Source: CAZSDU01 sp963662525 (GTDB taxonomy: Bacteria > Bacteroidota > Bacteroidia > Bacteroidales > FEN-979). From it: DNA of 64,000 bases. Positions 1 to 9,853 of this stretch are shown one piece after another. A program made the translations under genes and the position numbers. The stretch's first letter is position 1, and every line of letters starts with the position of its first letter. The DNA lies in the NCBI GenBank assembly GCA_963662525.1, contig OY759717.1, positions 1,240,001 to 1,304,000 of the forward strand. Direction: 5' to 3'. The notes beneath the pieces were generated by a model that was not told where the DNA came from, ran no database searches, and worked only from the letters and a program-made list of their open reading frames with translations.

Positions 1-708
1 GGATTCATCAGTCTGCGTGATCTTTCCTTTTTCGTCCTTGATGAAGCTGACCGTATGCTCGATATGGGTTTCATCCATGATGTCAGGAAAATCATCACCA
101 AACTCCCGGCTAAACGACAGTCCCTGTTCTTCTCTGCAACCATGCCGCCGGAAATACAGAAACTGGCAGCTTCTATCCTTGATAATCCAGTAAAAGTTGA
201 AGTTGCACCGGTAAGATCAACCTCGAACCTGATCAAACAGGCGGTATATTTCGTAAATAAACCGGATAAACGTTCACTGCTGATACATTTACTTCAAGGT
301 GAAACAATTTCATCGGCATTGGTCTTTACCCGAACAAAACACGGGGCTGACAAGGTTTGCCGGGACCTGAAAAAGGCCGGTGTACAGGCAGCAGCCATTC
401 ACGGGAACAAATCTCAGAACGCCCGCCAGGATGCATTAAGAAATTTTAAAAATAAAACCCTGCGCGTACTTGTGGCCACCGACCTTGCTTCACGCGGGAT
501 CGATGTGGAAGAATTGTCGCATGTGATCAATTACGAAATTCCGAATATTCCAGAAACTTATGTTCACCGTATCGGCAGGACAGGAAGGGCAGGTGTAAAC
601 GGGATTGCACTTTCCTTCTGTGACAATGACGAGAAAGCCTACCTCAAGGATATTTACAAGCTCACTTCTCAGAAGATCCCTGTCATCGAGAATCACCCAT
701 TCAGTTAA
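1..708 (+). CDS. DEAD-box RNA helicase, C-terminal part (5' end outside window)
   Basis: An ATP-dependent RNA helicase that would remodel RNA duplexes, for example in ribosome assembly or mRNA decay. The frame is open from base 1, so only about 235 residues are visible. They begin just before motif II (VLDEADRML) and continue through motif III (SATMP), motif IV (ALVFTRTKHGADKV), motif V (ATDLASRGIDVEELSHVINYEIP-type region) and motif VI (HRIGRTGRAG). The protein ends shortly after the helicase C domain without a long basic tail, which fits RhlE-like proteins of Bacteroidota, although the missing N-terminus prevents a firm subfamily call. The next gene is on the opposite strand and converges with it. 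Helicase identity is certain; RhlE assignment is inference. Confidence 0.93.
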   Translation, partial: GFISLRDLSFFVLDEADRMLDMGFIHDVRKIITKLPAKRQSLFFSATMPPEIQKLAASILDNPVKVEVAPVRSTSNLIKQAVYFVNKPDKRSLLIHLLQGETISSALVFTRTKHGADKVCRDLKKAGVQAAAIHGNKSQNARQDALRNFKNKTLRVLVATDLASRGIDVEELSHVINYEIPNIPETYVHRIGRTGRAGVNGIALSFCDNDEKAYLKDIYKLTSQKIPVIENHPFS

Positions 709-751
709 CCTGATATTACTTGCATCCGTATGATTCAGTCCCCGGGTTATC

Positions 752-2188
752 CTACTTCGTATACTGATCCATTACCGCTTCCAGACTTTTCCGGCATACC
801 TTACAGAAGTTCATGTGACGGGTGTACATGATGCAATCAAGCTGTGAACGGTACTGCCCTTTTGCTGAATAGTTGGCACCTTCAAAGGCGCCGACTTTGT
901 CTTTATATTTTTCCGAGTCAAAGAATACATCTTCCTGTTTCTTCTGTCGCATAAAAAGATCCTCCATGATGTTTTCTTTGACTTTTGCTGCCCTCAGGCT
1001 GTCGCGTTCTTTCTGGATCTGGTAACCAAATTTATCGAAAGCTTCTTTATTCCATGGGGTGGGAAGCGGTGTCCCGGGTTCAACCAGATCTTTCCACTTC
1101 AGGTTTTGCTTGTCAAACAGGGCCGTAACATTGGGCTCCCAGGGCTCCACTTGAATCTCCGGAATTTCATAGGAAACCGCTGAAGTATAATATTCATCAG
1201 CCAGAGCACCCATATGATGTCCGAATTCATGAACCATGATGTAATCAGCAAATTTATTATCTGCGGATACCGTTGTATAGAGGTTATAAATCCCTCCTCC
1301 CCCATAGGTTTGTTCATTGATGAGGATTACCATGAAATCGTAAGGAACTTCTGAAGCTATATCGCGAACCGTGCGGTTGTCGTAGGTTAGCGCATAACGT
1401 TCTGAATCAAAACTCCCATAATGAACAGACAGGGGTGTACGATTGAAAACTCCGGGATGGGGCTTGCAAACACCGCTGAGCTCAGCCGGTGTCTCAACCG
1501 CACGGATGTTGAAATCTGTTGCCCTGGATTTGAAAGGTTCCTTGCTCAGGAGTACCTCTGAAAGTCGTTTAGCATCATTTCGGAATTTCTCCATTTCTGT
1601 TTTTGAATATCCGTCACCCAGAATTACAATGTCCACTTTCCGGTTGACCGGACCATTTTCACAGAGGATATCTACTTTATGTGTTTTTCCCAGTGTTGTA
1701 GGGTTGACAAGCCTTGAAGAAGGATCGATGACCCTGGTCCATATCGCCTGGAATTTATTCTCGGCATCCCGCTTTTTGATGATAATATTCACTGGTTTCT
1801 GTGGCCAGGGAAAACGGATCGATTCATGAAATGTTCCCCATTGGGTATCGGCATCGGGAATGCTCTGCCATTCCCCGAAAATACTTGCGAAACCCCGGGA
1901 AAAAATCATGGTTCCCGTTTCTTTATCCCAGACTTCGAAAAAATAAGGCCCCAGGTTCAGTTCATCCATCAGTATAATCTGAGATCCTGCCCATATGCCG
2001 TCGTTGACGATCTGATCGATAGCAAAATGCTCTTCCCTTGCATTGCCGCTATGGTAGTAGTCCAAGCGCATCGTCTTTCCCTGTAAGTTATTCGGCATAG
2101 GACGAGCATCTTTCACCGGGTCAAATGACATCAGTGGGAGTAGTAGACCGATTATTGCAACATATCTGAAAATAATTTTCATATGCAT
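752..2188 (-). CDS. M64-family (IgA peptidase-like) exported metallopeptidase
   Basis: A secreted or periplasmic zinc endopeptidase of the M64 type, the family named for the Clostridium ramosum IgA peptidase. The zinc site is visible near residue 320 as HEFGHHMGALADEYY, matching the HExxH...DEY pattern of the family. The first 150 residues match the N-terminal beta-domain usually found in Bacteroidota M64 proteins. A hydrophobic signal segment (IIFRYVAIIGLLLPLMSF) follows the start. I chose the ATG at 2188; another ATG two codons later (2182) is equally possible, while the upstream TTG is less likely. The stop of the UvrA-like gene lies 14 bases upstream, so the two are probably co-transcribed. 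The substrate cannot be told from sequence; an immunoglobulin target should not be assumed. Confidence 0.85.
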   Translation of the reverse strand: MHMKIIFRYVAIIGLLLPLMSFDPVKDARPMPNNLQGKTMRLDYYHSGNAREEHFAIDQIVNDGIWAGSQIILMDELNLGPYFFEVWDKETGTMIFSRGFASIFGEWQSIPDADTQWGTFHESIRFPWPQKPVNIIIKKRDAENKFQAIWTRVIDPSSRLVNPTTLGKTHKVDILCENGPVNRKVDIVILGDGYSKTEMEKFRNDAKRLSEVLLSKEPFKSRATDFNIRAVETPAELSGVCKPHPGVFNRTPLSVHYGSFDSERYALTYDNRTVRDIASEVPYDFMVILINEQTYGGGGIYNLYTTVSADNKFADYIMVHEFGHHMGALADEYYTSAVSYEIPEIQVEPWEPNVTALFDKQNLKWKDLVEPGTPLPTPWNKEAFDKFGYQIQKERDSLRAAKVKENIMEDLFMRQKKQEDVFFDSEKYKDKVGAFEGANYSAKGQYRSQLDCIMYTRHMNFCKVCRKSLEAVMDQYTK

Positions 2189-2202
2189 GATTTTTTTCAA
2201 AA

Positions 2203-5200
2203 TTAAGAAAACCTGATCACATATCCGCCATGGTCGCCTCCTTCAGGTCCAAGTTCAATGATATAATCGGCATGGGAAATGATATCCGGATCATGCTCAA
2301 TGATCACCAGGGTATTTCCCTGGTCGACAAGCTGATGGAAAAGCTGCAGGATGTATTGAATATCCAGAAAATGAAGTCCGGCAGAGGGTTCCTCAATCAG
2401 GTATAAATTATTCCCCTTTCCTGGTTTCATCAGTTCAGCAGCCAGGGTGATCCGCTGAATCTCCCCTCCCGAGAGGGTATCCATGGCTTGCCCAAACTGC
2501 AGATAAGCCAGACCGACTTTTTCAAGTACGGAAAAAGATCTTGAAAGGGACTGCTGATCATTGAAAAACAGTTTTGCTTCAGCAACGGTCATATTCAGTA
2601 CATCCTGAATGGAATGGTCCCTGTATTTCGATAAAAGGATGATATCCCTATAGCGGGAGCCTTGACATTCCTCACATATTGTACTAACATCTGCCACAAA
2701 ATCCATGGAAACTTTGACCTGCCCCATTCCCAGGCAGGCCGGACAATGGCCTTCCTTATTCAGGTATGAAAAATGATTTTTGCTCAATCCTGATTTTTTC
2801 GCATCCGGGGCAGCGGCAAATAAGGAACGGATTCCGTCGAAAATCCCGGTAAAGGTCGCGGGGGTGGATTGTGCTGATGAAAATCCGCTGCCAGGATATA
2901 TACCACTTACTTTCCCGAATTGTTCAAATCCTGTGATAGAACTGCAGCCGGTCGGGCTTCCGTTGTCAATGGAAGCAAGTAAAACATCAAAAACCAGGCT
3001 TGATTTTCCGCTTCCTGAAACTCCTGTGATCACGATCAAACCTCCGGCAGGAATATGAAGGTCAAACCCTTTAAGGTTATTGGCAAATGCACCCTGAATA
3101 AAAATCCCAGGTTTTAATACCCGCTTTGACGATGGTACAGGCAGGGGGTGAGTTAAAAACGGAGCGGTAACAGAATCCGGATTTTTCATTATTTCTTCCG
3201 GAGTCCCTTCCGCACATATTTTACCTCCCAGTTTTCCGGCGCCCGGACCCATGTCAATGATATGATCGGCAGAAAGGATAACTTCCCTGTTATGTTCTAC
3301 GATCACAACAGTATTTCCGGATTCCTTCAGCTGAATGACCTGTTTCATCAGCTTGCCGATATCATTTGAATGTAATCCTCTGGTAGGTTCATCCAGAATG
3401 TAGGTCAGGCCAGAAAGTGCTGATCCCAGTTGCCCTGCAAGTTTGATGCGCTGTGATTCTCCTCCGGAAAGTGTGGAGGTCAGGCGATCTATGGTCAGAT
3501 AAGCCAATCCAAGTCCGGATAAAATATTAAGTCTTCGGATAATTTCATGAATTAACGGAGCAGCGATATCATGGAAGGAAAAGCCAGATAGCCGGAGATC
3601 AAGCGCATGAAAAAATGCCAGGGAACCACTGACGGATAAGGCAGAAAGATCCGCAATATGAATTCCTCCGATAAGAAAAGCCAGGGCTTCCGGCCGTAAA
3701 CGGGAACCACTGCAATCATGACATTTGGTCTTTTTCATCAGATGGATCAGGCTTTCCCCTCTGTGGTCGTCATGTTTCCGGGAATATTCTTCGTTAACCA
3801 GGTTTATTAATCCCTGCCACTTTCCCTGAAAATGATGCTGTCCGCTTCGTACTCCCCTTTTAAATTCCCAGTTAACCGGAAAAATTTCATCCTTTGTACC
3901 GGAAAGGAAAACATCCTTTTCGCTCTCGGCCAGTTCCAGCCAGGGCTTTGAAAAATCAATCCCGTAAACCATTCCGACTGATTTCAGAATGGCAATATAT
4001 TGTCCAAAGGGATCACCATAGAATTTTCCGGTCCTGGTGCCATCCAAGGCTCCTGAAAGCACGGATTTTTCCGGGTTGGTAATCAGTTTATCAGGATCGC
4101 AGGACATTCTGAAACCCAATCCATCACATGCCTGACAGGCTCCATCCTGATGGTTGAAGGAAAAAAGGCTGGATAGGGGGATTTGGACATTGGAAACAAG
4201 ACCTTGGGGGGAAGACAATGACAGACCGAGGCGGGAATATAACAGACGGTACACATCATAGATCCCGGTGATAGTTCCAACAGTAGAACGGGGATTGTCA
4301 GTAAACTTCCGTTGATCCACGGCAAAAGTCGGTGTCAGTCCTGAGGCTTCTTCAAAATCAGGTTTTTCTTTAAGTCCGATGCGGGTTCTGGCGTAGGTGG
4401 AAAAACTTTCCAGAAAACGGTTCTGGCTTTCGGCATGCAGGGAATCAAAAGCCAGGGAAGATTTTCCGCTTCCCGAAACACCGGTTATCACGGTTATTTG
4501 CTGATGAGGTATGTTAACGTCAAGATTTTTAAGGTTATGGGTGGTGAGGCCGGAGAAGGAGATACGGGATGTGGGATACGGGATGCGGGATACGGGAAAC
4601 GGGATGCGGGATGCAGGATGATAGAAATGAATATGATTCCGATAGGCTTCAGCAGTGAATGATTGTCTACAATTCAGCAGTTGTTCCGGTGTACCGCTGA
4701 ATAGTAGCCTTCCGCCCTCCCGCCCGCTGCCGGGACCCAGGTCAATAACATGGTCGGCATTGACGATCATATCCAAATGATGTTCGATCATGATCAGGGT
4801 ATGTCCATGATCTGCCAGACTATTCAAAGCATTGATCAACACTCCAACATCTGCCTGATGTAGGCCGGTTGTAGGTTCGTCCAGGATATAAAGGGTATGT
4901 GCCCTGGAAGGCCTGGCTAATTCGGTAGCCATTTTCACCCGCTGAGCTTCTCCCCCGCTGAGTGTGGATGAACGCTGCCCCAGGGTAAGATACCCTAGCC
5001 CGAGTTTTTCAAGTATATCGAGAAAATGCCGGATCTTGTCATGATCTCCGAAAAATTTCAGCGCGGAGGATACCGGCATTTCCAGTACTTCAGAAATATT
5101 TTTCCCCTGATAAGTAACATCCAGGGTTTCCGGGTCAAAGCGACCGCCATGACAGGTCTCACATACAATCTCAACATTACCCATAAAATGCATGCCGATT

Positions 5201-7083
5201 TGCTGGTAACCTGCTCCCTGGCAGGACTCACAGCGGCCACCGGGAGTGTTAAAAGAGAAACGGCTCTTTCCAAATCCCTTTTCTTTTGCCCGTGGCTGCA
5301 TGGCAAACAGATCCCGGATCAGGTCAAACAAACCGGTATAGGTAGCCGGATTGCTTCTGGGTGTTTTCCCGATGGGTGACTGATCGATTTCAATCATTTT
5401 GCTGATGGATTCCCATCCCCGGATTTCTTTATACCGGTCATTTTCAGGAGGCGACCCGGTGAGTTTATGGCGTAGAAAACCAGCCAGGGTCTGATGGACC
5501 AGCGATGACTTTCCGGCTCCGGAAACGCCGGTTACCACATTGATAGCTCCTAAGAGGAATGAGGCATCGATATTTTCAAGATTATTGATACAGGCTCCTT
5601 CAACGTTCAGGAAGCCCTTTCCCTCACGCCGAGAGGATGGAACAGGTATTTTTTCAATTCCTTTTAAAAAAGAAAGCGTTCTGCTCTTTCTCAGCACATC
5701 TTCAGGTAAGCCATCAATTTCACCGGCATCCAGATTAAAAATCACTGCTCCCCCGCTCAATCCCGGCCCGGGACCAATATCTATGAGCCAGTCGGCATTC
5801 CGGATAATTTCTTCATCATGTTCCACAACGATCACTGTATTCCCCTGATCGCGCAATGACCGGAGGATCTCGATCAGCTTCCGGGTTTCATGAGGATGAA
5901 GTCCGACAGAAGGTTCATCCAGGATATACATCACCCCTGTGAGTCCGGTAACAGATTGGACCGCCAGTTTGAGCCGCTGAGATTCACCGCCCGACAGGCT
6001 TGATGAATCCCGGTCGAGGGTGAGATATCCCAAGCCCAGTTCAATCATCAGGTTCAGGCGTACAGCAATTTTTTCGATCACATTGCCGGCTATTTGCAGA
6101 TCCTTTATCGTCAGTTTAACGTCTTTCAACACCTTTAGTAGCTCATCCGGCTGAAGAGCTGTCAGTTCTGCTATATTATATCCTCCGAGAAGAATGGAAA
6201 GAGCCTGCTCGTTCAATCTTCTTCCATTGCACTTTGAGCATTTCCCGCTGCGTACAAAACGCAGGATATTTTTATTCCGGTCGCGCTGAAGGATGGCCTC
6301 CATAATGGGGAGGATACCTTTATAATAGCCCATCTCCCGGGGTTTTGCAGTAATCCCGCTCCAGCGCATCCTGGACTCCAAAGGGTGCTTTCCGAATGGA
6401 ATTTCAATTTTATCACTGCCATAGAGTACGATATGCTTCTGGGCTTCCGTCAAGTCTTTCCAGGGAATGTCAATATTAAAACCCTCGGCCTGGCATACCT
6501 GGTTCAGGACATCGAGTGTCACCTGGGAATAAATGATATACCCGTTGGGAGCAGTGATCACCAGCGCTCCCTGACGAAGGGTAAGGGCCGAATCGGCAAT
6601 GAGTAATTCAGGATCAAGGCGATCTTCGACACCCAGACCTTTGCAAAAAGGACAAGCTCCATCCACTGAGTTGAAGGAAAATAAACTTCTCCCGATCTTA
6701 AACTGAGCTGATTCCCCGGAGGGCTGACCAAACCTGGCATACAATAAACGCAGGTAATCGTATAAGCCGGTCAGAGTTCCTACTGTTGATCGCTGATTCC
6801 CACCTGACGGCCGTTGTTGAACGGAGATTGCCGGCGACAAACCTTCGATTTTTTCCACCCTGGGTTTATGCATTTTCCCGATGAATTGACGCGCATGGAA
6901 TGAAAAAGAACTCAGGTAACGGCTTTCTGCCTCCCGGTAAAGTACATCAAATACCAGGGATGACTTTCCTGATCCGGATACACCGGTGACAACAATGAGT
7001 TTATTTTTTGGGATTTCAAGACATATGGCACGCAGGTTGTGTTCGGTGGCGTTGGTGATGATTATGGGAGAAGCAAGAGACAT
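2203..7083 (-). CDS. Tandem (double-length) UvrA-like ATPase
   Basis: A DNA-damage-recognition ATPase related to excinuclease subunit UvrA but built from two complete UvrA-like units in one 1626-residue chain; ordinary UvrA has about 940. Four Walker A motifs are visible (three GVSGSGKSS, one GVSGAGKSS), four ABC signatures (LSGGESQRLKLA, LSGGEAQRVKMA, LSGGESQRIKLA, LSGGEIQRITLA), four ILDEP/IEEP Walker B regions and four CxxC-type zinc modules. Each half is about 810 residues, too short to hold the usual UvrB-binding insertion, as in the short or tandem UvrA classes linked to drug resistance or UvrB-independent roles. I start at the ATG at 7083 (MSLASPII) because the upstream 24 residues are unconserved-looking and run through a short tandem repeat. 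The linker between halves is encoded by another tandem repeat (4561-4621). Confidence 0.88.
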   Translation of the reverse strand: MSLASPIIITNATEHNLRAICLEIPKNKLIVVTGVSGSGKSSLVFDVLYREAESRYLSSFSFHARQFIGKMHKPRVEKIEGLSPAISVQQRPSGGNQRSTVGTLTGLYDYLRLLYARFGQPSGESAQFKIGRSLFSFNSVDGACPFCKGLGVEDRLDPELLIADSALTLRQGALVITAPNGYIIYSQVTLDVLNQVCQAEGFNIDIPWKDLTEAQKHIVLYGSDKIEIPFGKHPLESRMRWSGITAKPREMGYYKGILPIMEAILQRDRNKNILRFVRSGKCSKCNGRRLNEQALSILLGGYNIAELTALQPDELLKVLKDVKLTIKDLQIAGNVIEKIAVRLNLMIELGLGYLTLDRDSSSLSGGESQRLKLAVQSVTGLTGVMYILDEPSVGLHPHETRKLIEILRSLRDQGNTVIVVEHDEEIIRNADWLIDIGPGPGLSGGAVIFNLDAGEIDGLPEDVLRKSRTLSFLKGIEKIPVPSSRREGKGFLNVEGACINNLENIDASFLLGAINVVTGVSGAGKSSLVHQTLAGFLRHKLTGSPPENDRYKEIRGWESISKMIEIDQSPIGKTPRSNPATYTGLFDLIRDLFAMQPRAKEKGFGKSRFSFNTPGGRCESCQGAGYQQIGMHFMGNVEIVCETCHGGRFDPETLDVTYQGKNISEVLEMPVSSALKFFGDHDKIRHFLDILEKLGLGYLTLGQRSSTLSGGEAQRVKMATELARPSRAHTLYILDEPTTGLHQADVGVLINALNSLADHGHTLIMIEHHLDMIVNADHVIDLGPGSGREGGRLLFSGTPEQLLNCRQSFTAEAYRNHIHFYHPASRIPFPVSRIPYPTSRISFSGLTTHNLKNLDVNIPHQQITVITGVSGSGKSSLAFDSLHAESQNRFLESFSTYARTRIGLKEKPDFEEASGLTPTFAVDQRKFTDNPRSTVGTITGIYDVYRLLYSRLGLSLSSPQGLVSNVQIPLSSLFSFNHQDGACQACDGLGFRMSCDPDKLITNPEKSVLSGALDGTRTGKFYGDPFGQYIAILKSVGMVYGIDFSKPWLELAESEKDVFLSGTKDEIFPVNWEFKRGVRSGQHHFQGKWQGLINLVNEEYSRKHDDHRGESLIHLMKKTKCHDCSGSRLRPEALAFLIGGIHIADLSALSVSGSLAFFHALDLRLSGFSFHDIAAPLIHEIIRRLNILSGLGLAYLTIDRLTSTLSGGESQRIKLAGQLGSALSGLTYILDEPTRGLHSNDIGKLMKQVIQLKESGNTVVIVEHNREVILSADHIIDMGPGAGKLGGKICAEGTPEEIMKNPDSVTAPFLTHPLPVPSSKRVLKPGIFIQGAFANNLKGFDLHIPAGGLIVITGVSGSGKSSLVFDVLLASIDNGSPTGCSSITGFEQFGKVSGIYPGSGFSSAQSTPATFTGIFDGIRSLFAAAPDAKKSGLSKNHFSYLNKEGHCPACLGMGQVKVSMDFVADVSTICEECQGSRYRDIILLSKYRDHSIQDVLNMTVAEAKLFFNDQQSLSRSFSVLEKVGLAYLQFGQAMDTLSGGEIQRITLAAELMKPGKGNNLYLIEEPSAGLHFLDIQYILQLFHQLVDQGNTLVIIEHDPDIISHADYIIELGPEGGDHGGYVIRFS
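4561..4621. repeat. 7-base tandem repeat (unit GATRCGG) inside the UvrA-like gene
   Basis: About eight consecutive 7-base units of the form GATACGG or GATGCGG. On the coding (minus) strand three units make 21 bases, so the array encodes a 7-residue peptide repeat of the type SRIPFPV / SRIPYPT in the linker between the two UvrA halves. The same kind of unit recurs weakly between genes at 11023-11037. Confidence 0.85.
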
Positions 7084-7101
7084 AGGAAAATTTGCAGTAA
7101 A

Positions 7102-7138
7102 AATAGCGAAATAGTGAAATAGCGAAACAGAGAAATGA
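7102..7138. repeat. 8-base tandem repeat (unit AATAGYGA) upstream of the UvrA-like gene
   Basis: Four to five degenerate 8-base units (AATAGCGA, AATAGTGA, AATAGCGA, AACAGAGA) directly upstream of the chosen UvrA-like start at 7083. It lies in the gap between this gene and the HAD-family lipoprotein gene. Confidence 0.75.
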
Positions 7139-7263
7139 ATGTCAGTCCGGGACATTCCTTTTCAGGTTTAAAATCCTTGCGACCGATACCCATTGAAATT
7201 ATGTTGTAAACCGCAATTATATTATTTCAGATATGATATTTCGTAATGAGAGCAGGAATTTGC

Positions 7264-8133
7264 TTACTTCCTCTCCACCAATTCTCCAGGAACAGGAGGA
7301 AAAATAATCCTGAAATCGTTTTTCATGCTGATCCTGATCCAGTTCTCAGCTTTTGCCATCCGGATGGCCTCTTCAGCTCCTTCAGAATAAGCGTACTCTC
7401 TTTCCATATCATCATGCAGGATCAGCATTCTCAAAGATGGGTGAGGGTTTTTCCCGGCATATCGTATCATCGGGATGTCTCCATCGGCATTACCAATTAC
7501 TATCAGCGGCTTATTTCCGATATGATAATATATGCTTTCAGGCTTTCCCGTTTTCCAGCAAGCTAAATGGATATCTTCGGTACGGATTATCTCATTCATT
7601 ACAGAATCATAATCGTTGCGATAAACCGTACCGATAATGCGTTCGGGAGGGACAGGTAGATCCCTGGCGATCAAACGGATAAAATCCATATCGCTACCTG
7701 TGCAGATAAAATTACGAATCTGATGCGCTTCGAAAAAGGCCAGCAGTTCAAGCATGGGCTGATACATGCATGCCTTGTATAGCCGCTTCAGACGGGGATG
7801 TTTTACCGTATTATACCAGGCTGTCACTAAAGTATCATACGTTGCTGGATCCGGTATAAATGCCGGGACAACCTGTTTAAATACTTTTTGCAGATAATCC
7901 GGTTTCTCAATCATGATCGTCCCGTCAAAGTCAAAGACTGCAACCCGGTCAATGGTATCCGTATACAGAACTGAATGGGGATCACTGATCTGCTGAACAT
8001 AACGGATAATAGCTTCTTTAACAGCAGTATTATTCCAGGAAGGCAGGGGGTCTACGACCGGCAGCATGGTCTGATTAATACAGCCGGGAGAAAGAAATAC
8101 GATAATAAGAAGAAGAAATAACGACTTTTTCAT
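7264..8133 (-). CDS. HAD-family phosphatase lipoprotein
   Basis: A haloacid-dehalogenase-fold hydrolase, probably a phosphomonoesterase, tethered to an envelope membrane. HAD motif I is clear (VAVFDFDGT near residue 68), the middle part carries a Ser/Thr motif II candidate (FICTGSD), and motif IV appears as GNADGDIPMI with acidic residues for magnesium. The N-terminus MKKSLFLLLIIVFLSPGC is a lipoprotein signal with a C at the lipobox, so the enzyme should act outside the cytoplasm, like some class B/C acid phosphatases; the closest visible resemblance is to phosphoserine-phosphatase-like HADs. ATG at 8133 is preferred over the TTG one codon earlier. It is divergent from the CotH-like gene and separated from the UvrA-like gene by 180 bases. 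The substrate is unknown. Confidence 0.8.
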   Translation of the reverse strand: MKKSLFLLLIIVFLSPGCINQTMLPVVDPLPSWNNTAVKEAIIRYVQQISDPHSVLYTDTIDRVAVFDFDGTIMIEKPDYLQKVFKQVVPAFIPDPATYDTLVTAWYNTVKHPRLKRLYKACMYQPMLELLAFFEAHQIRNFICTGSDMDFIRLIARDLPVPPERIIGTVYRNDYDSVMNEIIRTEDIHLACWKTGKPESIYYHIGNKPLIVIGNADGDIPMIRYAGKNPHPSLRMLILHDDMEREYAYSEGAEEAIRMAKAENWIRISMKNDFRIIFPPVPGELVERK

Positions 8134-8277
8134 CAACCAGTTTTTAGCTCAGTCAAAAATACACTTTTACGGAATCCTTATCCTGGTCATGGATAACAAT
8201 TTGCTCATTTCAGTCAAAAAAGTACAGGGAAAATCAGGGTAATCGATATTTTGCTTCAGGTCAACAGGATTAATAAC

Positions 8278-8285
8278 TAATTTTG
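8278..8285 (+). promoter_or_regulatory. Bacteroidota promoter -7 box before the CotH-like gene
   Basis: TAATTTTG matches the established TAnnTTTG box. It ends only 4 bases before the ATG at 8290, so the transcript would have almost no leader. A TTTTG lies at 8249-8253, farther upstream than the usual -33 spacing. Confidence 0.45.
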
Positions 8286-8289
8286 CTCC

Positions 8290-9846
8290 ATGCCCAGATT
8301 TCTGAAAAAAATAAATAAATCTATCTTTCCGGGAGTGATGTTCTTTCTGATCTCCTTTTTTGCATTCCCTCAAAATAATACGCTATTCGACGATAATCGC
8401 TTATCTTCCATTTATATCACCATAGCTCCCGATTCACTCGCCGTGATTATGACTGATATACTGTCGGATCACTATTATATGGCAAGATTTATTTTCGACG
8501 ACACCCGGCATCGCGATACCCTGGAAAACATAGGATTCCGGCTGAGAGGCAATACTTCCCGTTATGCCCAGAAAAAATCTTTCAAGATCAGTTTCAACGA
8601 ATACGTTTCAGGACGAAAATACCAGGGCGTTAAAAAGATCAACCTGAACGGCGAACATAACGATCCTACCCTGATCCGGGAAAAGCTGTATTACGATATA
8701 TGGAAAAAAGCAGGCATGGTGGAACGCCGCACAAATTTCATGAAACTCTATATCAATAATCAGTATTTCGGATTGTATACCAACCTCGAGGAGATGGAAA
8801 AAGAATGGCTCTCGAGTGTCTACGACGACAAAGACGGCAATCTGTATAAATGTACTTACCCGGCTGATCTGGTTTACCTGGGTAATGATCCCCAGACTTA
8901 CAAGGATCTTGAAAATTCAACAGTTACTGGCGGAAGGGTCTATGAACTTCAAACCAATAAATCTGCGGATGATTACACCCGGCTAGTTCAGTTGATCACA
9001 ACATTGGATCGGACGGTAGATTCCGAATTTGCCGCCAACATTGATACCATTGTCAATACCGGACATTTCCTTAAAGCCCTGGCCCTGGATGTTGCCATGG
9101 GAAACTGGGATAACTACAGCTTTAATAAAAACAATTTCTATCTCTACGACAATCCCTCCGACAAACGTTTCGACTTCATCACCTACGATCCCGATAATAA
9201 TTGCGGTATCGATTGGTTTGGCATTGACTGGGGCAACAGGGATTGCCGCGACTGGATCAACCGCAGCATGGATCTTCCCCTGGCACAAAAACTGCTGGCT
9301 GTCCCTGATTTTTTTATCCGTTACAAGCAATTTCTCGATACCATTGCCAATACCATCATTCATCCTGACAGCATTTTTCCGCGTATAGATGCCCTGAAAC
9401 AACAAATACAGCAGGCTGCCGAAGCCGACACCTATCGTACTCTTGATTATGGTTACAGCATTGCTGATTTCAATAACAGCTACAACCAGGCCCTGGGAGC
9501 TCATGTTAAGTACGGTCTCAAGCCGTTTTTCACTACCCGTAAAGAATCCATCAGCAGGCAATTGCATCCCGAAGGTCTGGACGATGGAGGAAGGGAACTC
9601 CCCGGTTTAACGATATATCCCAATCCTGCCCGGGAAGAAATTACGATAAAAAGTCCGGAGCCAGGACTTCATATGCTTCAGTACAGAATTGTCGATGTTT
9701 TCGGAAAAACACATAAAGAAGTGACAGGAATCATGTTTCAGGATGGGAAATGCAGGGTTGCCGTGAATGATCTTCCCGCTGGTATTTATTTGCTTATGAT
9801 TGAAGTTCCCGGTAAGATATTTTCAGGAAAGTTTATCAGGGAATGA
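8290..9846 (+). CDS. CotH-like kinase-domain protein with type IX secretion tail
   Basis: A secreted or surface protein with a CotH domain, an atypical protein-kinase-like fold first known from Bacillus spore coat and common in Bacteroidota surface proteins. The N-terminal signal (ISFFAFPQ after a hydrophobic run) is followed by the typical CotH stretch GFRLRGNTSRYAQKKSFKI, then KINLNGEHNDPTLIREKL, and a later acidic region FDFITYDPDNNCGIDW that resembles the metal-binding end of the active site. The last 85 residues form a type IX sorting domain (IYPNPAREEI ... LPAGIYLLMIEV). This implies export through the Por/T9SS machinery. Kinase activity itself is inference. It ends 7 bases from the convergent SPOR gene. 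Confidence 0.87.
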   Translation: MPRFLKKINKSIFPGVMFFLISFFAFPQNNTLFDDNRLSSIYITIAPDSLAVIMTDILSDHYYMARFIFDDTRHRDTLENIGFRLRGNTSRYAQKKSFKISFNEYVSGRKYQGVKKINLNGEHNDPTLIREKLYYDIWKKAGMVERRTNFMKLYINNQYFGLYTNLEEMEKEWLSSVYDDKDGNLYKCTYPADLVYLGNDPQTYKDLENSTVTGGRVYELQTNKSADDYTRLVQLITTLDRTVDSEFAANIDTIVNTGHFLKALALDVAMGNWDNYSFNKNNFYLYDNPSDKRFDFITYDPDNNCGIDWFGIDWGNRDCRDWINRSMDLPLAQKLLAVPDFFIRYKQFLDTIANTIIHPDSIFPRIDALKQQIQQAAEADTYRTLDYGYSIADFNNSYNQALGAHVKYGLKPFFTTRKESISRQLHPEGLDDGGRELPGLTIYPNPAREEITIKSPEPGLHMLQYRIVDVFGKTHKEVTGIMFQDGKCRVAVNDLPAGIYLLMIEVPGKIFSGKFIRE

Positions 9847-9853
9847 CCCCTCT

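Noticed and set aside
4561..4621. CRISPR-like repeat array
   Set aside because: Units are only 7 bases with no spacers, and the array is in frame within a protein-coding gene. The same applies to the other tandem arrays.
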